NCBI GenBank assembly: GCA_035649895.1
Contig: DASRIS010000092.1
Span: 1 to 13,915 of the forward strand
Origin: DASSUC01 sp035649895
GTDB lineage: Bacteria; Actinomycetota; Actinomycetes; Mycobacteriales; Micromonosporaceae
Direction of reading: 5' to 3'
DNA: 13,915 nucleotides
Positions 8,061 through 13,915 of this stretch are shown piece after piece (within the stretch, counting starts at the first letter, position 1; every line of letters begins with the position of its first letter). The notes beneath the pieces are model-generated. The model searched no databases. It worked only from the letters and a program-made list of their open reading frames with translations, and was not told the origin of the DNA. Position numbers and translations under genes: made by a program.

Positions 8061-8076
8061 GTCACAGCGTCACAGC
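8061..8076. repeat. Tandem 8-bp direct repeat upstream of the binding-protein gene
   Basis: GTCACAGC is repeated immediately head to tail (minus strand: GCTGTGAC twice). A third GTCACA lies at 8104. The repeat sits about 107 nt upstream of the binding-protein ATG, in the otherwise empty 253-nt spacer. Its position fits a regulator site for a private promoter of that gene. I cannot name the regulator and see no firm -35/-10 pair. Confidence 0.45.
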
Positions 8077-8152
8077 TTGGCAACGACCGCGTCTCATTTG
8101 AACGTCACAAAACACCACGCGGGCTGGCGGAGATGAAGAAAAGCGACAACGT

Positions 8153-8190
8153 CCGGCACCACATCGGCGGCGGTGCCGACGTGGTGCCGG
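8153..8190 (-). terminator. Intra-cluster hairpin with T-rich tail between permease B and the binding-protein gene
   Basis: CCGGCACCAC (8153-8162) pairs with GTGGTGCCGG (8181-8190). Inside, after one A/C mismatch, TCGGC (8164-8168) pairs with GCCGA (8175-8179) around the 6-nt loop GGCGGT. The hairpin begins 18 nt after the permease B stop. On the minus strand it is followed 8 nt later by TTTTCTTC. It looks like a leaky intrinsic terminator or an mRNA-stabilising stem that separates expression of the membrane components from the binding protein. The gap before the T-run weakens the strict terminator reading. Confidence 0.6.
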
Positions 8191-8207
8191 GCCTGGGCGA
8201 AGCAGCC

Positions 8208-9200
8208 TCAGGACAGCTTCACCCGCGGGTCGATCACAGCATAGAGCGCGTCAACAACGACCACGAAGACCACCACGAACACCGACGCGATCAACACGGT
8301 CGCCATAACGATGCTCAGGTCACCCTGCCGGATCGCCTCCACCGCCAGCGAACCGACCCCGTAGACGCTGGTCGTGGTCTCGGTGATCACTGCACCGCCA
8401 AGCAGGAAGCCGATGTCCAGGCCGGCCAGGGTGACGATCGGGGTTACCGCCGCGCGCAGCGCGTGCCGGCCGTAGACCCGGGCCTTGGACAGGCCCTTGG
8501 CCTGCGCGGTGCGGACGAAGTCCTCGGACAGCGTCTCCAGCATCTGCGCCCGCGAGAGCCGGGCGTAGATGGCGAGGCTGATGAACGCCAGCGAGGCCCA
8601 TCCGATCCACAGGCCGGCCGCCCAGTCCCACGGGTTCTGGGTTATCGGTGTGTAGTGCGGCGGTGGCGCGATCTTCAAGCTGAAGACGAAGATGAACATC
8701 AGCAGCAGACCCACCGAGTAGATCTGCATGGAGGCGCCAGTGAGCGAGAAGCCGACCGCAAACTTGTCGTACGCCGTACCGCGGCGCAGCGCCGAGGTGA
8801 CGCCGATACCCACCCCGACCAGGATATAGATGATGAATGCTGGAATAACAAGGCTCAACGTGACCGGGAAGGTGTCCCGCAGCGCCTCGCCAACCATCTG
8901 GTTACGGACGTAGGAGAAGCCGAAGCAGGGCGCCTCACACAGCTTGTTGCCCGCCGCTCCCTCGGTGAGCTGGCGGTCGACGAACAGGCCCTTCATGTAG
9001 CTCCCGTACTGCTCGACCTTCGGCCGGTCCAGGCCGAACGAGCGGCGCACCTCCTCGATGCGCTCCGGCGTGCAGGACTTGCCGCACAGCGCGGAGGCCG
9101 GGTTGGTGGGCAGCGCGAAGAACATCGCGAACGTGACCACGCTGATGACCCACAGCGTGAGCACCCCCCGGAGCAGGCGGACGACCAGGAAGCGGAGCAC
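8208..9200 (-). CDS. Peptide ABC transporter permease, OppB/DppB type
   Basis: A 330-residue inner-membrane permease with the N-terminal OppB-type helix (MLRFLVVRLLRGVLTLWVIS, about residues 9-30), an extracytoplasmic loop, and five further helices in the BPD_transp_1 domain (about 105-325). The cytoplasmic coupling loop RTAQAKGLSKARV near residue 230 is the EAA-type motif that docks on the ATPases. It forms the translocation pore with the OppC-type partner. The first outside loop (about 31-105) is unusual in carrying two CxxxC pairs, C39/C43 and C88/C92, which could form disulfides. The GTG start at 9200 is well supported by GGAGG 6 nt before it. It follows the OppC gene by 15 nt in the same operon. 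Confidence 0.93.
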   Translation of the reverse strand: MLRFLVVRLLRGVLTLWVISVVTFAMFFALPTNPASALCGKSCTPERIEEVRRSFGLDRPKVEQYGSYMKGLFVDRQLTEGAAGNKLCEAPCFGFSYVRNQMVGEALRDTFPVTLSLVIPAFIIYILVGVGIGVTSALRRGTAYDKFAVGFSLTGASMQIYSVGLLLMFIFVFSLKIAPPPHYTPITQNPWDWAAGLWIGWASLAFISLAIYARLSRAQMLETLSEDFVRTAQAKGLSKARVYGRHALRAAVTPIVTLAGLDIGFLLGGAVITETTTSVYGVGSLAVEAIRQGDLSIVMATVLIASVFVVVFVVVVDALYAVIDPRVKLS

Positions 9201-9215
9201 GGCGAACCTCCAGGG

Positions 9216-10247
9216 CTATCGCGACGACTTGGGGTCGAGCGCGTCGCGCAGCGAGTCCCCGAAGAGGTTGAAGGTCAGCACGACGACAAAGAGCGTCGCC
9301 GCCGGGAAGAACGTGTACAGCGGGTCGGCCTGGATCCAGTACGTGCTGTTGAAGATCATCCGGCCCAGGCTCGGCGTCGGCTCCGGGATGCCTACGTTGA
9401 GGAAGGACAGCGCCCCCTCGGCGGTGATGTAGCCGGGCACCGCCAGCGAGAAGGTGATCAGGATCGGCGCCCAGATGTTCGGCAGGAGCTGGCGGAAGAG
9501 GATGTGCCCGGTGCCGGCCCCGGCCGCGCGGGCCGCCTCGATGTACTCCCGCTCGCGCAGCGAGAGCACCTGTCCGCGGACCAGCCGGGCGGTGCTGGTC
9601 CAGCCGAAGAACGCGAAGACGCTGATCAGCACCCCGGCGCGGAACAGCGGCGAGGGCTGCTCGGCACCCTCGAAGAACATCGCCCCGGCCACCGGCACGA
9701 CCGCCAGCGCGAAGATCAGGAACGGCAGGGCGAGCACGAAGTCGATCACCCAGCTGATCACGGTGTCCAGCCAGCCGCCGGCGTAGCCCGCGATGACGCC
9801 GGCCACCACGCCGAGGGTCACGGTGATCACCGCGGCGGCGAAGCCGATCGCCAGCGACGTGCGGATGCCGTACACCATGTGGATGAAGAGGTCCCGGCCG
9901 AGCTTGGGCTCCAGCCCGAACCAATGAGTGCCGTCGATGCCGTAGTAGCCCAGCGGCAGCGCCAGCGAGTTGAGCTTCTGCGGGTACGCGTCGCTGGGGC
10001 TCTGCCCGTAGAGCACCGAGATCAGGGGCGCGAGCAGGCCGACCGCGATGAAGAAGAGGACGATGTAGGCGCTGGTCATGCCGACCCGGTCGCGGCGCAG
10101 CCGGGCCCAGGCAAGCTGCCCGGGCGAGCGACCGACGATCGCCCGGCGCTTCGCCGGGTCGACCGGGCCTTCCTCGACCGGCTCCTCGACCAGGACACCC
10201 CCGTGCGCGTCGGCCTTGACCAGCGCTTCGTGGCTGAAGTCGCTCAT
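9216..10247 (-). CDS. Peptide ABC transporter permease, OppC/DppC type
   Basis: A 343-residue inner-membrane permease, partner of the OppB-type protein. An acidic, Pro-rich cytoplasmic N-terminus of about 40 residues precedes the OppC N-terminal region (about 41-80, first helix about 57-80) and then the transport domain with about five helices. The EAA loop reads EYIEAARAAGAGTGHI (E237-A238-A239, G243) and is the ATPase docking site. HWFGLEPKLGRDLF before helix 2 is a family landmark. The reading frame stays open further upstream, but the ATG at 10247 overlaps the preceding ATPase stop as ATGA, giving translational coupling. This fixes the start better than the extended version, which would lie inside the ATPase gene. 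It ends with the C-terminal DALDPK typical of the family. Confidence 0.93.
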   Translation of the reverse strand: MSDFSHEALVKADAHGGVLVEEPVEEGPVDPAKRRAIVGRSPGQLAWARLRRDRVGMTSAYIVLFFIAVGLLAPLISVLYGQSPSDAYPQKLNSLALPLGYYGIDGTHWFGLEPKLGRDLFIHMVYGIRTSLAIGFAAAVITVTLGVVAGVIAGYAGGWLDTVISWVIDFVLALPFLIFALAVVPVAGAMFFEGAEQPSPLFRAGVLISVFAFFGWTSTARLVRGQVLSLREREYIEAARAAGAGTGHILFRQLLPNIWAPILITFSLAVPGYITAEGALSFLNVGIPEPTPSLGRMIFNSTYWIQADPLYTFFPAATLFVVVLTFNLFGDSLRDALDPKSSR

Positions 10248-11284
10248 CGCAGTGGTCCTGTCTCTGGGAAGTGACATGCGGCGCGCGAGCCGCCGGCCAT
10301 CTGCATCAGCGGCGGCTCGACCTCGGCGCACTTGGCCTGCGCCTTCCAGCAGCGGGTGCGGAAGCGGCAGCCGGACGGTGGGTTGAGCGGCGTCGGCACG
10401 TCCCCCTCGAGCCGGATCCGGCCGGCCGAGCCCAGCTTGGTGATGTCCGGCACGGCGGAGAGCAGGGCCCGGGTGTACGGGTGGGCCGGCCGCTCGTAGA
10501 TCTCCGCCCGGTTCCCAACCTCGACGATCTTGCCGAGATACATCACCGCGATCCGCTGCGAGAAGTGCCGCACCACGGCGAGGTCGTGCGCGATGAACAC
10601 GAAGGCCAGGTCGAACTCGCGTTGCAGGTCGCGGAGCAGGTTGATGACCTGGGCCTGGATCGACACGTCCAGCGCGGAGACCGGCTCGTCGGCGACGATC
10701 AGCCTGGGGCGCAGGGCCAGGGCCCGGGCCACGCCGATGCGCTGGCGCTGCCCGCCCGAGAACTCGTGTGGATACCGGTTGTAGTGCTCCGGGTTCAGGC
10801 CGACGATCTCCAGCAGCTCCTGGACCCGCTTCTTCACCCCACCGGGCGGAGTGACGCCGTTGACCCGCAACGGCATCGCCACGATCTTGCCAACGGTGTG
10901 ACGCGGGTTCAGCGATGCGTACGGGTCCTGGAAGATGATCTGGAAGTCATGGCGCATCGGACGCAGCTCGCCGCGGCTCATCCGGGTGATGTCCCGCCCG
11001 GCAAAAACGATCTTGCCAGCCGACGGCTCGATCAGCCGGACCAGCATCCGGCCGGTCGTGGTCTTGCCACAGCCGGACTCGCCGACCAGGCCCAGCGTCT
11101 CGCCCGGGGCAACCGCGAAGTCCACGCCGTCCACGGCGCGGACCGCACCCGCGGTGCCGAAAAGCCCGCGGCGGACGGGAAAATGCTTGGTCAGCCCCTC
11201 GACCCGCAGCAGCGGCTCGCGCGAGGTGGGCGCCGGCAGCGGCGACACGGCGGGAACGGTGTCCGTCACGGCCTCAACCTCCAT
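10244..11284 (-). CDS. Peptide ABC transporter ATP-binding protein, OppF/DppF type
   Basis: A 346-residue ATPase that powers the importer together with its OppD-type partner. Seen motifs are Walker A GESGCGKT (68-75), Q-loop Q119, signature SGGQ (176-179), Walker B ending LIVADEP (E200), D-loop SALD and H-loop H233. The C-terminal oligopeptide extension has HPYTRALLSAVP and four cysteines (C306, C312, C319, C337), the spacing associated with a [4Fe-4S] site in DppD-type proteins. There are two possible starts: ATG at 11284, preceded by a weak AGGG, or GTG at 11269 (341 residues), preceded by GGAGG at 8 nt. The GTG start is quite plausible, because the ATG codon itself overlaps that GGAGG. The gene ends overlapping the OppC start. 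Confidence 0.93.
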   Translation of the reverse strand: MEVEAVTDTVPAVSPLPAPTSREPLLRVEGLTKHFPVRRGLFGTAGAVRAVDGVDFAVAPGETLGLVGESGCGKTTTGRMLVRLIEPSAGKIVFAGRDITRMSRGELRPMRHDFQIIFQDPYASLNPRHTVGKIVAMPLRVNGVTPPGGVKKRVQELLEIVGLNPEHYNRYPHEFSGGQRQRIGVARALALRPRLIVADEPVSALDVSIQAQVINLLRDLQREFDLAFVFIAHDLAVVRHFSQRIAVMYLGKIVEVGNRAEIYERPAHPYTRALLSAVPDITKLGSAGRIRLEGDVPTPLNPPSGCRFRTRCWKAQAKCAEVEPPLMQMAGGSRAACHFPETGPLR

Positions 11285-11303
11285 CCGCGAGCCCTACGCC
11301 CGC

Positions 11304-12353
11304 TCACAGTGCCACCCCTACCTGGGCGATCTCCTCAGCGTAGATCGCCGCCCGGCGCGACTCCGGCAGATGGCAGGCGACGAAGTGGCCCGGCTCGCCC
11401 GTCTCGACCAGCTCCGGCACCTCCCGCTCGGACGCGCCGCCGTTGAGGCTGGCGTAGCGGCACCGCGGGTGGAACGCGCAGCCCGGCGGCACGTTGATCA
11501 GGCTGGGCGGGTTGCCCCGGATCGGCAGCAGGTCCACCTCGGCGTCGCCGTGCAGCGACGGCACGCTGGCCAGCAGCCCCCAGGTGTACGGGTGCTGCGG
11601 GCGGCGCAGCACCTGCTCCGCCGAGCCGTACTCGGCCATGCGTCCCGCGTACATGACCAGGATGTCGTCGGCGGTCTGGCTGATCACGCCCAGGTCATGG
11701 GTGATCAGGATGATCGCGGAGTTGAACTCCCGCTGCAGGTCCTCGAGCAGGTCCAGGATCTGCGCCTGGACGGTCACGTCGAGCGCGGTGGTCGGCTCGT
11801 CGGCGATCAGCAGGTCCGGGTCGTTGACCAGGGCCATGGCGATCATGGCACGCTGCCGCATGCCACCGGAGAACTCGTGCGGGTACTGGTTGAACCGCCG
11901 CCCCGGCTCGGGGATGCCGACCCGGTCCAGCATCTCCAGCGCCCGCTTGCGCGCCTCGGCCTTGCTAGCGCGAGGGTGGTGGACCCGGTACGCCTCGACG
12001 ATCTGGCTGCCGACCCGGTAGTAGGGGTGCAGCGAGGAGAGCGGGTCCTGGAAGATCATCGCCATGTCCTGCCCGCGCATCTTGCGGATCTGCTCGTCGT
12101 CCATGCCGACCACGTTGCGGCCGTCGACCAGCACCTCACCGGTGATCCTCGTCCGCTTGAGGTTGTGCAGGCCGAGGATGGACAGGCTGGTTACGCTCTT
12201 GCCCGAACCCGACTCGCCGACGATGCCGAGGGTCCGTCCCCGCTCCACGGCGAAACTCACGCCGTCGACGGCCCGGACCACACCGTCCTCAGTGGTGAAC
12301 CGCACCTTGAGGTTCTTCACCTGCAGGTACGGCTGCGGCACCGCCCCATTCAT
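11304..12353 (-). CDS. Peptide ABC transporter ATP-binding protein, OppD/DppD type, first gene of the importer operon
   Basis: A 349-residue ATPase. Motifs are Walker A GESGSGKS (46-53), Q-loop Q102, signature SGGMRQR (from S162), Walker B LLIADEP (E186), TALD and H-loop H219. The C-terminal oligopeptide region contains HPYTWGLLASVPSL and PPGCAFHPRC. Its cysteine cluster is incomplete: C292, C298 and C327 are present, but the cysteine expected near residue 305 is absent (the segment reads SLNGGASE). The ATG at 12353 is preferred over the GTG at 12362 because GGAGGG ends 8 nt before the ATG, whereas it abuts the GTG. The next ATPase gene begins 19 nt downstream. Having the ATPases first and the binding protein last inverts the familiar oppABCDF order. 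Confidence 0.93.
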   Translation of the reverse strand: MNGAVPQPYLQVKNLKVRFTTEDGVVRAVDGVSFAVERGRTLGIVGESGSGKSVTSLSILGLHNLKRTRITGEVLVDGRNVVGMDDEQIRKMRGQDMAMIFQDPLSSLHPYYRVGSQIVEAYRVHHPRASKAEARKRALEMLDRVGIPEPGRRFNQYPHEFSGGMRQRAMIAMALVNDPDLLIADEPTTALDVTVQAQILDLLEDLQREFNSAIILITHDLGVISQTADDILVMYAGRMAEYGSAEQVLRRPQHPYTWGLLASVPSLHGDAEVDLLPIRGNPPSLINVPPGCAFHPRCRYASLNGGASEREVPELVETGEPGHFVACHLPESRRAAIYAEEIAQVGVAL

Positions 12354-12467
12354 CCCGGCCACCCTCCGTCAGGTCTCCGCGCGGCGCGGGGGAGGTGAAA
12401 ATAAGCTCCACCTTGCCGGTAGTAGATGAAAACTAGTCGGCGGAGACGGCGGTCACGACGGAGATTT

Positions 12468-12483
12468 GTAACAAGTCAGTTAC
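12468..12483. promoter_or_regulatory. GTAAC-N6-GTTAC dyad upstream of the importer operon, GlnR-like candidate site
   Basis: GTAAC (12468-12472) and GTTAC (12479-12483) flank AAGTCA. The element reads the same way on both strands and keeps the AC-N9-AC spacing reported for actinobacterial GlnR sites. A further GTCAC lies at 12452. It is about 115 nt upstream of the OppD start. It lies upstream of a weak minus-strand -10 candidate (TAGTTT, 12435 to 12430), a position suited to activation. The second half fits the GlnR b-site only partly, so this is a candidate only. Confidence 0.35.
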
Positions 12484-12492
12484 GTTCCCCGC

Positions 12493-12512
12493 CGCTACGC
12501 CGCCTCGTAGCG
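12493..12512. repeat. Inverted repeat in the importer/tldD divergent region
   Basis: CGCTACG (12493-12499) and CGTAGCG (12506-12512) are perfect 7-bp arms around the 6-nt centre CCGCCT. It lies 10 nt from the GTAAC/GTTAC dyad within the 248-nt divergent spacer. It could be a second operator shared by the importer operon and tldD, or a hairpin in a long leader. No coding potential overlaps it. Confidence 0.4.
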
Positions 12513-12587
12513 CAGACCCTTATTCCTTGCCGCCGGGTTGTCAATCCCCGGGCCGGTCAGGTCTGCCATGGAAGATTCATGTTGCCG

Positions 12588-12593
12588 TAACGT
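12588..12593 (+). promoter_or_regulatory. Putative -10 element of a leaderless tldD promoter
   Basis: TAACGT fits TANNNT and ends 8 nt before the ATG at 12602. The sequence between (GTGTGCCC, then TC against the ATG) has no Shine-Dalgarno. That spacing places transcription start at or next to the A of ATG. No good -35 hexamer is visible 17-18 nt upstream. Confidence 0.45.
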
Positions 12594-12601
12594 GTGCCCT
12601 C

Positions 12602-13915
12602 ATGACTCAGTTCGACGCGGCGACCGCTGCGGTCGAGGCCGCGCTCGCGGCCGGCGCCCGCTACGCCGACGCGCGGGTGATGCACCGCCGGCACGAGTCC
12701 ATGATCGCCCACAACGGGGAGATCGAGAGCCTCAGCCAGGATGAGGACGCCGGGGTCGGGGTACGCGCGCTCGTCGGCTCCTCGTGGGGGTTCTTCGCGG
12801 TGCCGGAGCTCAGCGACGCCGCGGCCAGGGCGGCGGGGGCACGGGCCGCCCAGATCGCCACGGCGAGCGCCCTGGTGCCCGGACCCGCCGCCGACCTGGC
12901 CGCGGTGCCGGCCCGCGTCGACTCCTGGTCCAGCGCCTGCGAGCGCGACCCGCTCGCCGTCCCGCTCTCGGAAAAAGGAGACCTGCTGGTACGCGCGACC
13001 GCGGCGCTGCGCGACGGCGGCGCCGACCACGCGGAGGCGCTCTGCCAGGTCTGGGACACCCGCAAGTGGTTCGTCTCCTCCGAGGGGCACCGCATCGACC
13101 AGCACATCCGCGAGTGCGGGGCGGGGATGTCCGCGACCGCGATCGGCGATGGCGAGACCCAGCGCCGGTCGTACCCCTCCTACCGGGGGCAGTACGGCAC
13201 CCGCGGCTGGGAGCTGGTCGACGAGCTGGACCTGCTGGCGCACGCGCCGCGGGTGGCCGCCGAGGCGCGGGCGCTGCTGACCGCCCCGACCTGCCCGGAG
13301 GGGAGCACCACGCTGATCGTCGGCAGCGAGCAGATGGCGCTGCAGATACACGAGTCGGTGGGGCACGCGATCGAGCTGGACCGGATCCTCGGCTGGGAGG
13401 CCGCCTTCGCCGGCACCTCGTGGCTGGACCTGGCCCAGCTGGGCCAGCTGCGCTACGGCTCGGAGCTGATGAACATCACCATCGACCCCACCATCCCGGG
13501 CGCCCTCGGCTCGTTCGGGTACGACGACGAGGGCACCCCGGCGGCCGCGCGGGACGCCGTGCGCGAGGGCACCTGGGTCGGCGTGCTGGCCGGCCGGGAC
13601 TCCGCCGCCGTGGCCGGGCTCGACTACGGCGGCAGCGTACGGGCCGACGGCTGGGCCCGGCTGCCGATGGTGCGGATGACCAACGTCGGGCTGCTGCCGG
13701 GCGACTCGTCGCTGGCGGAGATGATCGCCGCCACCGAGGACGGGATCCTGATGGACACCAACCGGTCCTGGTCGATCGACGACCGCCGGCTGAACTTCCA
13801 GTTCGGCTGCGAGCTCGGCTGGGAGATCCGCAACGGGCGGCGCGGGCGGATGCTGCGCAACCCGACGTACACCGGGATCAGTCCGCGGTTCTGGGGGGCC
13901 ATGGACATGATCGGC
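12602..13915 (+). CDS. tldD: TldD-family zinc metalloprotease, C-terminus beyond the right window edge
   Basis: 438 codons are present and the frame is open at the edge. The protein begins MTQFDAATAAVEAALAAG and shows the TldD/PmbA N-terminal domain, with ESMIAHNGEIESLSQDED and GVGVRALVGSSWGFF. The catalytic motif HESVGHAIELD (H250, E251, H255) is the HExxxH zinc site that marks the TldD subunit. Its usual partner, PmbA/TldE, lacks it. The C-terminal cysteine that completes zinc binding in E. coli TldD would lie past the edge, so it cannot be checked. TldD/TldE complexes degrade unfolded peptides and trim leader peptides or antitoxins in several bacteria. A partner tldE is expected downstream but is out of view. 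The ATG at 12602 has no Shine-Dalgarno, and no in-frame start upstream has one. The gene is divergent from the peptide importer. Confidence 0.88.
   Translation, partial: MTQFDAATAAVEAALAAGARYADARVMHRRHESMIAHNGEIESLSQDEDAGVGVRALVGSSWGFFAVPELSDAAARAAGARAAQIATASALVPGPAADLAAVPARVDSWSSACERDPLAVPLSEKGDLLVRATAALRDGGADHAEALCQVWDTRKWFVSSEGHRIDQHIRECGAGMSATAIGDGETQRRSYPSYRGQYGTRGWELVDELDLLAHAPRVAAEARALLTAPTCPEGSTTLIVGSEQMALQIHESVGHAIELDRILGWEAAFAGTSWLDLAQLGQLRYGSELMNITIDPTIPGALGSFGYDDEGTPAAARDAVREGTWVGVLAGRDSAAVAGLDYGGSVRADGWARLPMVRMTNVGLLPGDSSLAEMIAATEDGILMDTNRSWSIDDRRLNFQFGCELGWEIRNGRRGRMLRNPTYTGISPRFWGAMDMIG

Larger units (their letters stand above)
12354..12601. other. Divergent intergenic region between importer operon and tldD
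   Basis: 248 nt without a supported gene. From left to right it holds the OppD ribosome binding site (GGAGGG on the minus strand, 12362-12367), interlocked short inverted repeats (AGGTG 12393-12397 with CACCT 12409-12413), an A/T-richer patch near 12397-12437 that contains the best -10-like hexamer for the importer, the GTAAC/GTTAC dyad, the CGCTACG palindrome, and the tldD -10 candidate. The density of dyads suggests shared control of both directions. Confidence 0.5.

Noticed and set aside
8028..10274. 748-codon plus-strand open frame opposite the two permease genes
   Set aside because: Its composition (His, Arg, Asp, Gln repeats without hydrophobic pattern) is typical of an antisense shadow in GC-rich DNA, and both permeases on the other strand have complete family motifs.
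10271..12398. Long plus-strand open frames opposite the ATPase genes
   Set aside because: They mirror the codon bias of the ATPases and show no ribosome binding site or domain.
12568..12581. ATG triplets at 12568 and 12579 as alternative tldD starts
   Set aside because: Neither is in frame with the TldD coding sequence.

Overview
The window is high-GC DNA from a mycothiol-producing actinomycete. The clearest taxonomic marker is a full-length mshB. The strong GC bias at third codon positions, the GTG starts and two apparently leaderless genes agree with this. Placement in Micromonosporaceae is only an impression from protein style. I see no tRNA, rRNA, CRISPR array, insertion sequence, phage gene or clear pseudogene.

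Left part (1-3635, all minus strand). In transcription order this holds mshB (mycothiol biosynthesis deacetylase), a small four-helix membrane protein overlapping it by 4 nt, a membrane-anchored VanW-family cell-surface protein, and a second membrane protein cut by the left edge. Spacing is tight enough for one envelope/thiol operon. mshB starts at a GTG with no Shine-Dalgarno, 6 nt after a TANNNT -10 element, so it is probably leaderless.

Middle (3784-5997, plus strand). A cytoplasmic dipeptidyl-peptidase-IV-like S9 serine peptidase is divergent from mshB. Its transcript runs into a C-rich, G-poor tract and then a 13-bp hairpin that also lies just past the end of the convergent binding-protein gene.

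Right part (6212-12353, minus strand). A complete Opp/Dpp-type peptide ABC importer has the order ATPase, ATPase, permease C, permease B, then, after a 253-nt gap, the substrate-binding lipoprotein. The gap holds a strong hairpin with a T-rich tail (minus strand) close behind permease B, so the binding protein is probably expressed partly independently. Divergent from the importer at the right edge is the start of a TldD-family metalloprotease (12602 to edge), again apparently leaderless.

Taken together, the right two thirds form a peptide-handling neighbourhood: importer, cytosolic dipeptidyl peptidase and TldD-type peptidase. The likely reading is import of peptides followed by intracellular trimming. 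The most testable regulatory signals are a GTNAC-N6-GTNAC dyad resembling a GlnR half-site pair upstream of the importer, a palindrome beside the mshB -10 element, and the hairpin between permease B and the binding protein. I found no convincing undescribed defence or mobile system.
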